Assembly: GCF_019904175.1 (NCBI RefSeq)
Contig: NZ_CP061913.1
Coordinates: 10,974,001-11,038,000, forward strand
From: Dactylosporangium vinaceum
GTDB taxonomy: Bacteria > Actinomycetota > Actinomycetes > Mycobacteriales > Micromonosporaceae
Direction of reading: 5' to 3'
Length of the DNA: 64,000 bases
Below, in pieces: positions 46,647-55,244 of this stretch; the first letter of the stretch is position 1, and every line of letters starts with the position of its first letter. Position numbers and translations under genes: made by a program. Under the pieces are notes generated by a model that saw only the letters and a program-made list of their open reading frames with translations, did no database searches and was not told where the DNA came from.

Positions 46647-49445
46647 GTGCAGACCTTCGCTACGCCGCCTTCGACGAGGGCTCCGGCCGTCGTGATGAAG
46701 GTGAACAGCCATCGCCGTCGGCGGCCGGGGGAACCGCAACGGCGCAGCGCATCGCTTTTCCGGGTGCGCGACTGGCGCGTGCCCACGAAGCTCGCCGCCG
46801 TCCTGGTGCTGCCCGCCGTGGCCTTCCTGGTGATCGCCGGCGTGCAGATCAACGTCTCCGTGCAGGACGCGACGAAGCTGGACCAGTTCGCCCAAGGGGT
46901 CAAGGTCGGCCGCCAACTGACCGATCTCATCCACCAGTTGCAGCTGGAAAGGGACCGAACGGTCGGATTTATTGCCAAGTCGAACGGCGGCGCTCAGCCG
47001 TCCGGCGCGAACCCGGCCGCCGACGACCTGGCCTCCAGCCAGGCGGCGACCGACGCCTCACTGCGCGCCTTCTCCGAGCAGGCCCGCCCGCTGCTGCGCA
47101 ACCCGATCTTCAGCGGTGTGCAGAACCGGATGGCCGCCGACTTCACCGACCTCGGCCTGGTCCGCGACGGCGTGGCGCACCGGTGGCTTCGCGAGGAGGC
47201 GGTCTTCGACCAGTACTCCATCACCATCCAGCACCTCTTCGAGCTGGTGCCGGACCGGCCCGACATCGGCGGCGACTCGCAGTCGGTGGCCGAGGTGGCC
47301 TCGCTCATGGACCTCGCCCAGGCCAAGGAGCTCAAGGACCAGCTGCGCGGGCGGATCTTCGCCGCGGCCAGCGCCGGCAAGTTCGCGCCCGACGACTTCG
47401 AGACGTTCTCCGAGATCCAGGCCCGGCAGATCGCCGCGGTCGAGCGCTTCCGCAGCTCGGCCAGCCCGCGCCACCTCGCGATCTACGACAAGAACCTGCG
47501 CCAGTCAGCCGTCTCGACTGTCGCCCGGCTCCAGCAGGACATCATCTCCCGGGCCCGGGGCGCCGCGGTCGGCGTCAGCGCCGAGGACTGGTGGCGGGCC
47601 AGCACCCAGGAGCTGGAGTATCTGCGCAGCATCGAACGGCTGATGCTCGAGGACGCGATCAAGGGCGCCGGTGACCGCAGCGGCACCCAGCGCACCAACG
47701 CGATCGTCGCCACCTCGGCGATCGTGCTGGTCATGCTGCTGGCGCTGCTGTTGTCCTGGCTCATCGGCCGGTCGATGGCCCGCTCCCTGCGCCAGCTGCG
47801 GGCCCAGGCCCTCGACGTGGCCCAGCACCGCCTGCCCGAGGCGATCCAGCGGCTGCGGACGCTTCCCCGGGGCGAGACGGTGACCGTCGACACGACCACC
47901 CGGGTGCGCTCGTCCGACGAGATCGGCGAGGTCGCCGACGCGTTCACCGCCGTGCACCGCAGCGCGGTCAGCCTGGCCGTCGAGCAGGCGGTCATGCGGC
48001 GCAACGTCAACTCGATGTTCGTCAACCTGGCCCGCCGGTCGCAGACGCTCGTCGAGCGCCAGCTGCAGCTGCTCGACCAGCTGGAGTCGGCCGAGACCGA
48101 CCCGGAGCAGCTGGCGAACCTGTTCCGGCTCGACCACCTGGCCACCCGCATGCGCCGCAACGACGAGAACCTGCTGGTCCTCGCGGGTAGTGAGGCGACG
48201 CGACGATGGGCCCAGCCGGTGTCCCTGTCGGCCGTGATGCTGGCGGCGATGGCGGAGATCGAGCAGTACGCCCGAATCCGCCACGACGTGTCGAACGACG
48301 TGTTCATCGTCGGCCACGCCGTATCCGACATCGTCCACCTCTTCGCCGAGCTGCTGGAGAACGCGACGACGTTCTCGCCGCCCGACACGGTGGTGACGGT
48401 CACCGGCTGGCCGGCCCAGCAGGCCCGCGAGGCCACGATCGTCATCGAGGACAAGGGCATCGGGATGACCGACTCCGGCCTCATCGAGGCCAACGAGCGC
48501 GTCTCCAGCCCGATCGCGATCGACGTGGCCGCCTCGGAGCGGATGGGCCTGGTCGTGGTCGGCCACCTCGCCGACCGGCACGGCGTGTCGGTGCGGCTGA
48601 CGGCGAGCGAGAGCGGGGTCACGGCGTACGTGACGCTGCCGGCGCGCCTGCTCGCGGCCGCACCGGACGGCGCCGGGCTCTACGGCAACAATCCGGCCGG
48701 CCGGCTCGCCGGCGCCGCCCGCCTGCCGATCCCGGTCGAGGGCGGCGTCGACGCCGGGGACACGACCGGCCCGGAGCCGGAGGGGCCGACAACGGCGCTG
48801 CCCGCGCTGACCGCCGGCCCCGCCACCGACTCGGAGCCGGCGGCCGGCGACGAGGCGGACCCGGACGTGCCGGCGGTCGCCGCGCCGCCGGTGCCGCAAG
48901 AGGCTCCCGTGTCGGCGGTACCCGTCTCCGCGGTGCCGGTCTCCGCAGCACCGGTCTCCGCGGTACCGATCTCCGCGGTGCCGGTTTCGGCGGCCCCCAC
49001 CTCCGCCCCACCCAACGGCGGTCCGGCAAATGGGGCGAAGCCCCGCCCAGCCCGGGCCGAGGAGATCATCGGGGCGGCGACCCGCGGCACCAACGGCGCG
49101 CCCGCCCCGGCCGCGAAGGGCACCCGCTGGTGGTCGCGCGGCGGCGGTGGCGGAGAAGCGCCGAGGCCGGCCATCAAGATCCCGGCCCAGCGCGAGCCGG
49201 TCACGGCCGGCACGAGCAACGCGGGCCTGCCGATCCGGGTCCCGCTGGCCCAGCTGCCGGGCGACCCCAACGAGCCGGCTCCGGCGCCGGAGGATACCCA
49301 GCCGGTCACCATGCCGCACACCGAGCCGGACCCGGCCAGCGTGGGCAGCATGCTCACCCGGTTCTACAGTGGCGTGCATCGGGCCGCGAACGAGGACGAG
49401 GTCCCCACGGTGCCGATCAACGAACATCGAGGGAGCACGGCGTGA
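46647..49445 (+). CDS. Nitrate/nitrite-sensor type histidine kinase (CvnA-like)
   Basis: A 932-residue membrane kinase-like protein as encoded by the first gene of actinobacterial conservons. First membrane span at ~50-75 (KLAAVLVLPAVAFLVIAGV), extracytoplasmic NIT domain ~80-345, second span VATSAIVLVMLLALLLSWLIG (~350), HAMP-like region, then RRNVNSMFVNLARRSQTLVE and an ATP-binding domain with FAELLENATTFSPP and IEDKGIGM. The C-terminal ~250 residues are disordered and contain six copies of PVSAV/PVSAA (DNA ~48905-49000). GTG 46647 or ATG 46695 may be the start. The stop overlaps the roadblock gene. Conserved phospho-His use is not proven for this class. Confidence 0.88.
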   Translation: MQTFATPPSTRAPAVVMKVNSHRRRRPGEPQRRSASLFRVRDWRVPTKLAAVLVLPAVAFLVIAGVQINVSVQDATKLDQFAQGVKVGRQLTDLIHQLQLERDRTVGFIAKSNGGAQPSGANPAADDLASSQAATDASLRAFSEQARPLLRNPIFSGVQNRMAADFTDLGLVRDGVAHRWLREEAVFDQYSITIQHLFELVPDRPDIGGDSQSVAEVASLMDLAQAKELKDQLRGRIFAAASAGKFAPDDFETFSEIQARQIAAVERFRSSASPRHLAIYDKNLRQSAVSTVARLQQDIISRARGAAVGVSAEDWWRASTQELEYLRSIERLMLEDAIKGAGDRSGTQRTNAIVATSAIVLVMLLALLLSWLIGRSMARSLRQLRAQALDVAQHRLPEAIQRLRTLPRGETVTVDTTTRVRSSDEIGEVADAFTAVHRSAVSLAVEQAVMRRNVNSMFVNLARRSQTLVERQLQLLDQLESAETDPEQLANLFRLDHLATRMRRNDENLLVLAGSEATRRWAQPVSLSAVMLAAMAEIEQYARIRHDVSNDVFIVGHAVSDIVHLFAELLENATTFSPPDTVVTVTGWPAQQAREATIVIEDKGIGMTDSGLIEANERVSSPIAIDVAASERMGLVVVGHLADRHGVSVRLTASESGVTAYVTLPARLLAAAPDGAGLYGNNPAGRLAGAARLPIPVEGGVDAGDTTGPEPEGPTTALPALTAGPATDSEPAAGDEADPDVPAVAAPPVPQEAPVSAVPVSAVPVSAAPVSAVPISAVPVSAAPTSAPPNGGPANGAKPRPARAEEIIGAATRGTNGAPAPAAKGTRWWSRGGGGGEAPRPAIKIPAQREPVTAGTSNAGLPIRVPLAQLPGDPNEPAPAPEDTQPVTMPHTEPDPASVGSMLTRFYSGVHRAANEDEVPTVPINEHRGSTA

Positions 49446-49861
49446 CCCTGAGCCAACAAGCACGGGACCTGAGCTGGCTGATCAACGCGTTCACCGAGCG
49501 GGTGCCCGGCATCGCCCATGCTGTTGTCGTCTCTTCCGACGGCCTGCTGGTGGCCGTCTCGGACCATCTGCCCCGTGACAGCGCCGACCAGCTGGCCGCG
49601 GTCACGTCGGGCCTGGTCAGCGTCACCAGCGGCGCCGCGCGGATCTTCGACGGCGACGAGGTCAAGCAGACGGTGGTCGAGATGGGCCAGGGCTTCTTCC
49701 TGGTCATGTCGATCCGCGACGGCTCGATCCTGGCCACGCTGGCAGGGCGCGACGCGGACATCGGCGTTGTCGGCTACGAGATGGCCCGCCTGGCCAAGCA
49801 GGCCGGGGAGATGCTGACGCCGGCGCTGCGGGCCGAGCTCCAGCAGGCGCTGCCCCGGTAG
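49442..49861 (+). CDS. Roadblock/LC7 domain protein (CvnB-like)
   Basis: A 139-residue regulatory light-chain protein. GTG 49442 overlaps the kinase stop by four bases. The sequence LSQQARDLSWLINAFTERVP, HAVVVSSDGLLVAVS and EMGQGFFLVMSI match MglB/CvnB, which regulate a small GTPase in known conservons. The expected next genes (a DUF742 protein and the GTPase) are absent: after the stop come 100 bases of unremarkable sequence, a palindromic repeat and an ISL3 element, then guaB3. So either the conservon is cut short or its other members are elsewhere. Confidence 0.9.
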   Translation: MTLSQQARDLSWLINAFTERVPGIAHAVVVSSDGLLVAVSDHLPRDSADQLAAVTSGLVSVTSGAARIFDGDEVKQTVVEMGQGFFLVMSIRDGSILATLAGRDADIGVVGYEMARLAKQAGEMLTPALRAELQQALPR

Positions 49862-49951
49862 TCGCCATCCCCCGACAGCACCTCCGGGCGAGCCCGGGAC
49901 GGTTCTCCAGCCGTCTCGAGCTCAACCTGGCCCAATCGTGCGAATACCCCG

Positions 49952-50010
49952 TCCGGCGAAAAGTCCGATATGTCGAGGCGCGCAGCGCCCGACATATCGC
50001 TCCCCGGAGC
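49952..50010. repeat. Palindromic repeat, single copy
   Basis: CGATATGTCG (49966-49975) pairs with CGACATATCG (49990-49999) with GGCGCGCAGCGCC between. The left context (CGAATACCCCGTCCGGCGAA followed by AAG) resembles the inner part of the copy at 29203-29316, but only the right-hand palindrome is present. The ISL3 element starts 20-30 bases on. Confidence 0.75.
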
Positions 50011-50028
50011 GCCAGGTGCGCACAAAAG

Positions 50029-51189
50029 GGCTCTCTTGACTGATCTGTGGGTTGGTTGGGGTGGCCATCGCCCGTGCAGGGTGGGTCGGTGGCCGCCCAG
50101 GCAGAGCATGGCCAAGGAGATGAGCGCGCCGGCGGAGTGGAACCCGAACGCCATCCGGGTGATCAGCCGGATTTTGGTGTTCGTCGACTCGATCCGGCCG
50201 TTGGACAGACCCGTCGGTGATGGTGGCCAGGATCGCCGCACGGTGAGCGGTGATGCGGCGTTGCAGGGTGACGAACGCCGGGATCCGGCTGCGGCGGGCC
50301 CAGCTGGTCCACGGGTCCAGGGCTACCACGGCGTCGTCCGGACTGACCTTGGCGATCTGGAGCACTGCCCGTAGCCCTTCCTTGAGCAGGTGGGCGCGGT
50401 AGAGCATCGGGCTGGTCCTGGCGATCCAGGCCAGCTTGGCGGTCTGTTGCTCGGTGAGGTTGCTGGGGTTCTTCCACAGCGCCCACCGGCAGCGTGCGTG
50501 CGTGCCGCGCCGACGGCTCGCTGGGTGGTCTTGCCCGGGCCCTGCACGTGCCGTCTGCTGCCGCCCGCTTCGTGGCGGGCGAGGTTCCACGCCTGCCGGC
50601 GTACCTGATCGAGGGCGTCGGTGGCCCAGGACACGACGTGGAACGGGTCCGTGCACACGACCGCGGCCGGACAGCGGCGGGCGACGACATCGGCGATCCA
50701 GTCCGCCCGCCAGCGGAGATGTGGATGATCTGCGCGCTGCGCGCGGTCCCCAGCGCGTCGAAGAACGCCCGCAGCGTGGCCCGATCACGGCCTGAGCTGG
50801 CCCGTACCAGCCGGCCGGAGTCGTGACAGACCACCACGGTCAGGTACTTGTGACCCTTCTTCCAGGAGATCTCGTCGATGCCGATGCGGCGCAGCCGCCA
50901 CCACGACCCCGTGCCACGAACAGCACACCCGCGGCGCGTCGGCCTCCACGAACACCCGCACCCGGCCCAGGTCCAGCGCCCGCCAACGACGGCGCCCTCA
51001 CTGTCGTCGAAGACGACACACTCAACGACCGCCTTCTCGACTCCCGCCAGCCGGGCCCATAACCTCGCCCTACGCACGCCGTCCTCCCGCCACCTCAGCT
51101 CCGACCTTCGACAAGCCAGAACCTAGGCAGGACAACGGCGTGCGCTATTCACGACGCGCTGCACCACCCACAGAAGCGTCAGGTGAGCC
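50029..51189 (-). mobile_element. ISL3-family insertion sequence with target duplication, defective
   Basis: The ends GGCTCTCTTGACTGATCTGT (50029-) and, in reverse complement, GGCTCACCTGACGCTTCTGT (51189-51170) match at about 15 of 20, and both continue GGGT. The flanks are CACAAAAG (50021-50028) and ACAAAAGG (51190-51197), i.e. a shared seven to eight bases, as expected for the 8-bp duplication of ISL3 elements. Length ~1.16 kb; the transposase inside is frameshifted. Confidence 0.8.
50060..51110 (-). pseudogene. ISL3-type transposase, multiply frameshifted
   Basis: Read on the minus strand in successive frames: RRARLWARLAGVEKAVVECV and RIGIDEISWKKGHKYLTVVV (catalytic first Asp in IDE) in frame one (51077-50690); DPFHVVSWATDALDQVRRQA then WNLAR (second Asp, 50650-50590) in frame two; RWALWKNPSNLTEQQTAKLA (50500-) through VALDPWTSWARRSRIPAFV in frame three; GLSNGRIESTNTKIRLITRM (Glu; ~50215-50150) in frame four. 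All ISL3 blocks are present in order, so only point deletions or insertions separate it from an active gene. Confidence 0.85.
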
Positions 51190-51191
51190 AC

Positions 51192-51215
51192 AAAAGGAGG
51201 CCCTAAGGCCCCCTC
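51192..51215 (-). terminator. Terminator of guaB3, touching the ISL3 target site
   Basis: On the minus strand GGGGGCC and GGGCCTCC fold (plus positions 51207-51213 with 51196-51203, G-U pairs allowed) and are followed by TTTT (51195-51192). The hairpin lies 24-43 bases past the guaB3 stop. The T-run is part of the ISL3 target duplication, so the element landed exactly at the end of the transcript. Confidence 0.65.
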
Positions 51216-51238
51216 AGTGTGAAATTTACAGATTCGCG

Positions 51239-52357
51239 CTATTTGTCAAGAATCAGACCGACCTTCTGGAACTCCTTCAGGTCGCGGTACCCGCACTTCG
51301 CCATCGCCCGCCGCAGACCGCCGAAGAGGTTCAGTGCGCCGTCCGGGTCCTCGGAGGGGCCGTAGAGGACCTTCTCCAGGGTGCCGAGCGTGGCCTCGGC
51401 CGAGCCGAACGAGCCGCGCGGCAGCTTCGGGTGGCTGGCCGCCGAGTGCCACCAGGCTCCGCCGGCCGGCGCGGTCTCGCTGCGCGACAGCGGCTCGCCG
51501 ACCATCACCGCGTCGGCGCCGCAGCCCAGGGCCTTCGCGATGTCGCCCGAGGTCTGGATGTTGCCGTCGGCGATGATGTGCACGTAGCGGCCGCCGGTCT
51601 CGTCCAGGTAGTCGCGGCGCGCGTCGGCGGCGTCGGCGATCGCCGTCGCCATCGGCACCCGGATGCCGAGCACCCGGTCGGTGGTCGACCACTCGTCGGC
51701 GCCGATGCCCACGATGACGCCGGCGGCGCCGGTGCGCATCAGGTGCAGCGCGGTCTGGTAGTTGGTGCAGCCGCCGACGATGACCGGCAGGTCGAGGTCG
51801 GCGATGAACTCCTTGAGGTTGAGCGGCTCGTCGGTGGTCGAGACGTGCTCGGCCGAGACAAGCGTGCCCTGGATGACCAGGATGTCCACGCCGGCGTCGA
51901 GGATGACCGGGGCGAGGGCCAGCGTGTGCTGCGGCGAGACGCGCACGGCGACGGTGATGCCGCCGTCGCGCATCTCCTTGACCCGCTCGCCGATCAGCTC
52001 CGGCTTGATCGGCTCCGCGTAGACCTCCTGGAGGCGGGCGGTGGCCGGCGACTCGTCGTCGAGCCCGGACAGCTCCTCCAGGATCTTGGTCGGGTCGGCG
52101 TAGCGGGTCCAGAGCCCCTCGACGTTGAGCACGCCGAGCCCGCCGAGCCGCCCGAGCGCGACAGCGGTGGCCGGGCTCATCGTGGCGTCGGAGGGGTGGG
52201 CCACACATGGGATCTTGAACGGGTAGGCGTCGAGCTGCCAGTTCGTGGACACGTCGTCGACGTCGCGGGTGCGGCGCGTCGGGACGATCGCGATGTCGTC
52301 CAGGTGGTACCCCCGCCGGGCGCTCTTGCTCAGCCCGATCTCGACCACGTCACGCAT
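51239..52357 (-). CDS. guaB3: GuaB3, IMP dehydrogenase-related protein
   Basis: A 372-residue TIM-barrel of the IMPDH/GMPR family, form GuaB3, found in actinobacteria beside guaB. It shows VEIGLSKSARRGYHLDDIAI at the N-terminus, the phosphate-binding part IIADGNIQTSGDIAKALGCG and ADAVMVGEPLSR. There are no CBS domains. At the place of the IMPDH catalytic loop it reads VGIGADEWSTTD, with no Cys where GuaB has GSICTT, so normal IMP dehydrogenation is not expected; the true role is unresolved. It is 43 bases behind guaB and likely co-transcribed. Confidence 0.92.
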   Translation of the reverse strand: MRDVVEIGLSKSARRGYHLDDIAIVPTRRTRDVDDVSTNWQLDAYPFKIPCVAHPSDATMSPATAVALGRLGGLGVLNVEGLWTRYADPTKILEELSGLDDESPATARLQEVYAEPIKPELIGERVKEMRDGGITVAVRVSPQHTLALAPVILDAGVDILVIQGTLVSAEHVSTTDEPLNLKEFIADLDLPVIVGGCTNYQTALHLMRTGAAGVIVGIGADEWSTTDRVLGIRVPMATAIADAADARRDYLDETGGRYVHIIADGNIQTSGDIAKALGCGADAVMVGEPLSRSETAPAGGAWWHSAASHPKLPRGSFGSAEATLGTLEKVLYGPSEDPDGALNLFGGLRRAMAKCGYRDLKEFQKVGLILDK

Positions 52358-52400
52358 TGTCAGCTCCTGTTAATCCGGGGTGTACACCGCGCACAAGTAT

Positions 52401-53900
52401 CTAGCGCGAGTGGTAGTTCGGGGCCTCGACGGTCATCTGGATGTCGTGCGGGTGGCTCTCCTTGAGCCCCGCAGCGGTGATCCGGATGAGCCGGCCGCGC
52501 TCGTGCATGTCCGGGACCGTGGCCGCGCCGACGTAGCCCATGCCGGAGCGCAGGCCGCCGACCAGCTGCTGAGCGACCGAGGAGAGGGGGCCGCGGTAGG
52601 CCACCTGGCCCTCGATGCCCTCGGGGACGAGCTTGTCGTCGGAGTTGACGTCGTCCTGGAAGTAGCGGTCCTTGGAGTACGAGCGGGCCTGGCCGCGGGA
52701 CTGCATGGCGCCGAGCGAGCCCATGCCGCGGTAGGTCTTGAACTGCTTTCCGTTGATGAAGATCAGGTCGCCCGGGCTCTCCTCGCAGCCGGCCAGCAGG
52801 CTGCCCAGCATGACGGTGTCGGCGCCGGCCGCGATGGCCTTGGCGATGTCGCCGGAGTACTGCATGCCGCCGTCGGCGATGACCGGAACTCCCAGCGGCG
52901 CACAGGCCCGGGACGCCTCCATGATGGCCGTGATCTGCGGCACACCGACACCGGCGATGACCCGGGTGGTGCAGATCGAGCCCGGCCCCACGCCGATCTT
53001 GACCGCGTCGGCCCCGGCCTCGGCGAGCGCCTTGGCGCCCTCGTAGGTGGCCACGTTGCCGCCGACGACGTCGACCGACGTCTCCTTCTTCAGCCGCTGG
53101 ACCATCTCCACGACCTGCCGGTTGTGGCCGTGGGCGGTGTCGACCATGACGATGTCGAGCCCGGCGTCGATGAGCGTGCGGGCCCGCTTGTAGGAGTCCT
53201 CGCCAACGCCCACCGCGGCGGCCACGCGCAGCCGGCCGGCCTCGTCCTTCGTCGCGTGCGGGAACTTCTCGCTCTTGGAGAAGTCCTTTACGGTGATCAG
53301 CCCGCGCAGCTTGCCGGCGCCGTCGACGATCGGCAGCTTCTCGACCTTGTGCTGGCGCAGCAGCGCGAGGGCCTGGTCCTTGCTCACGCCGACCGGTGCG
53401 GTGATGAGCGGCGCGACGGTCATGATCTCGCGGACCCGGATGTTGGGGTCGGACACGAAGCGCATGTCGCGGTTGGTGACGATGCCGACGAGCTGGCCGT
53501 CGGTGTCGGTGACCGGCACACCGGAGATCCGGTAGCGCCCGCAGAGCCGGTCGACCTCGCCCAGCGTGTCGTCGGGCGAGCAGGTCACGGGGTTGGTGAC
53601 CATGCCGGCCTCGGACCGCTTCACCAGGTCGACCTGGATGGCCTGGTCCTCGATCGACAGGTTGCGGTGCAGCGTGCCGATGCCGCCGTTGCGCGCCATG
53701 GCGATCGCCATCCGGGCCTCGGTGACGGTGTCCATGGCTGAGGACACCAGCGGTATCCGGAGGGTGATGTTGCGGGTGACCCGGCTCGACGTGTCCACAG
53801 CGCTCGGGACGACGTCCGACTCGCCCGGAAGCAGCAGCACGTCGTCAAAGGTCAGGCCCAAAGGCAGCACGTCAGGTCGCGAGAAATCCATGAAGCGCAT
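52401..53900 (-). CDS. guaB: IMP dehydrogenase
   Basis: Oxidises IMP to XMP, the first step to GMP. The 499-residue protein has LTFDDVLLLPGESD at the N-terminus, two CBS domains inserted at about residues 98-213 (ATP/GTP regulatory module), and the catalytic loop VGPGSICTTRVIAGVGVPQ with Cys310. FINGKQFKTYRGMGSLGAM is the IMP-binding and flap region. ATG 53900 or the in-frame ATG 53891 starts it. First gene of guaB-guaB3; divergent from the DUF5319 gene. Confidence 0.97.
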   Translation of the reverse strand: MRFMDFSRPDVLPLGLTFDDVLLLPGESDVVPSAVDTSSRVTRNITLRIPLVSSAMDTVTEARMAIAMARNGGIGTLHRNLSIEDQAIQVDLVKRSEAGMVTNPVTCSPDDTLGEVDRLCGRYRISGVPVTDTDGQLVGIVTNRDMRFVSDPNIRVREIMTVAPLITAPVGVSKDQALALLRQHKVEKLPIVDGAGKLRGLITVKDFSKSEKFPHATKDEAGRLRVAAAVGVGEDSYKRARTLIDAGLDIVMVDTAHGHNRQVVEMVQRLKKETSVDVVGGNVATYEGAKALAEAGADAVKIGVGPGSICTTRVIAGVGVPQITAIMEASRACAPLGVPVIADGGMQYSGDIAKAIAAGADTVMLGSLLAGCEESPGDLIFINGKQFKTYRGMGSLGAMQSRGQARSYSKDRYFQDDVNSDDKLVPEGIEGQVAYRGPLSSVAQQLVGGLRSGMGYVGAATVPDMHERGRLIRITAAGLKESHPHDIQMTVEAPNYHSR

Positions 53901-54022
53901 CCCAGCTCTCGGTCGTCCGGCGGGTGCGTCTCATCGTACTTCTGCCCCGGCGGCGCACCCGTCCGCCATGGCAGAGCCGTGCCCGGGCCCACATCGGGGC
54001 CGAAAAGGTCTACCGTTGAGGC

Positions 54023-54415
54023 GTGCACGAAGAGCCCATCGACCCGTTCGCCGGCGACCCGGCCGATCCCTCGGCCGAGCTCGACGAAAGCGGGAACGAA
54101 GACCCGTTGACGGCCGCCGAGCGCCAGGACGTTCTCGAGGACCTTGCGGACCTCGAGATCTACCAGGCGCTGCTCACGGCGATCGGCGTGCGTGGGCTCG
54201 TGATCGAGTGTGAGGACTGCCACGAACCGCACTATTTCGACTGGGACCTGCTGCGGGGCAACTTGAAACACCTGCTCACGTCCGGTCGTCCCCGTGTGCA
54301 CGAGCCCGCCTTCGACCCCGACCCCGACCATTACGTCACATGGGAGTACGCGCGGGGTTACGCTGACGGGGTCCACGACGCACTCGCGAGTGCGACCGAC
54401 GACGGTGAAAGCTGA
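54023..54415 (+). CDS. DUF5319 family acidic protein
   Basis: A 130-residue acidic cytoplasmic protein of unknown function, typically encoded next to guaB in actinobacteria. GTG 54023 starts MHEEPIDPFAGDPADPSAEL. A CxxC pair in VIECEDCHEPHYFDWDLLRG (residues ~60-79) with a following His may bind metal; this is inference. WEYARGYADGVHDAL ends the conserved part. Convergent with the BldM-like gene. Confidence 0.85.
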   Translation: MHEEPIDPFAGDPADPSAELDESGNEDPLTAAERQDVLEDLADLEIYQALLTAIGVRGLVIECEDCHEPHYFDWDLLRGNLKHLLTSGRPRVHEPAFDPDPDHYVTWEYARGYADGVHDALASATDDGES

Positions 54416-54479
54416 TCTGCCCGTCGTTTAGGTTTGCCGGGCGGCGGGTACCGCTGCGGCATGCCCAGGATGGCCCTCG

Positions 54480-55244
54480 CTAGCTCACGAGCCCGGCTCG
54501 GAACGCCGCCGCTACGGCGTGTGCCCGGTCGCGTGCACCGAGCTTCCGGAACAGCCGGCGAGCGTGCGTCTTGACCGTATCCTCGGAGACGAACAGCTCG
54601 CGGCCGATCTCGGCGTTGCTCTTGCCGTCCGCCATCCCGCGCAGCACCTGCAGCTCGCGCTCGGTCAGCTCGACCCGCCGCCGCGGGGGCTCGCCGGCAA
54701 CGTCGCCGCGCTGGGCCGGCACGCCCGCTCCGGCGACCCGCGCCCCGGGCACCCCGACAGCGGTCCTGGCCGCGCCGGGCGGTAGCCCGCGGCCGGCCTG
54801 CATCATGCCGCCCGCCGCCTGGGTCGGCGCACCCATGCGCGCCTGCAGCACCGGCTCGCCGTTGCCGCCGCGGCCCACCTGGCTCAGCACCAGCAGCACC
54901 GCCTTCGCCAGCGTCGTGACCGGGTCCGCCGTGTCGACGCGGATGACCGCCCGCGCGCCGGCCGCGATCGCCGCGGCGGCCGCCCGGGGCTCCTCCGTGC
55001 CGAAGAAGACCACCGTCGCGCCCGGCGCCACGGCCAGCACGCGGCGGGAGAACTCCGCGCTGTCGGGCCGGGCCAGCGTCGGGTCCGCCAGCACCAGGTC
55101 GGCCGGCTGCTCAGAAAGACGCGCCAGGGCCTCGACCATCGTGACGGCGGTCCGCACCGCGTGTGCCACTCCCAGCCTGGCCGCGGCTGCGGCGACCGTC
55201 TGTGCCGCGACCTGTGTTCGCACACACACCAAAATCGTACGCAC
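54480..55244 (-). CDS. BldM-like LuxR-type response regulator
   Basis: A 254-residue regulator at the position of bldM beside whiD, DUF5319 and guaB. Its C-terminal LuxR HTH (LTERELQVLRGMADGKSNAE, then GRELFVSEDTVKTHARRLFR) is very close to Streptomyces BldM. The N-terminal receiver is degenerate: the first strand reads TILVCVRTQVAA without the usual Asp pair, although an Asp (position 54, VLADPTL) remains at the phosphorylation site. A ~60-residue Gly/Ala/Pro linker makes it about 50 residues longer than BldM. GTG 55244 has AGGAGC upstream. It probably controls sporulation genes, perhaps whiD; orthology to BldM is likely but not certain. Confidence 0.82.
   Translation of the reverse strand: MRTILVCVRTQVAAQTVAAAAARLGVAHAVRTAVTMVEALARLSEQPADLVLADPTLARPDSAEFSRRVLAVAPGATVVFFGTEEPRAAAAAIAAGARAVIRVDTADPVTTLAKAVLLVLSQVGRGGNGEPVLQARMGAPTQAAGGMMQAGRGLPPGAARTAVGVPGARVAGAGVPAQRGDVAGEPPRRRVELTERELQVLRGMADGKSNAEIGRELFVSEDTVKTHARRLFRKLGARDRAHAVAAAFRAGLVS

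Noticed and set aside
48206..49861. Long alternative frame through the kinase C-terminus into the roadblock gene
   Set aside because: Only the last 140 codons (from GTG 49442) match a known family; the upstream part is a shadow of the kinase gene.
50323..51077. Several small separate genes in the ISL3 interval
   Set aside because: The pieces align in order to a single ISL3 transposase and are bounded by terminal repeats and a target duplication.
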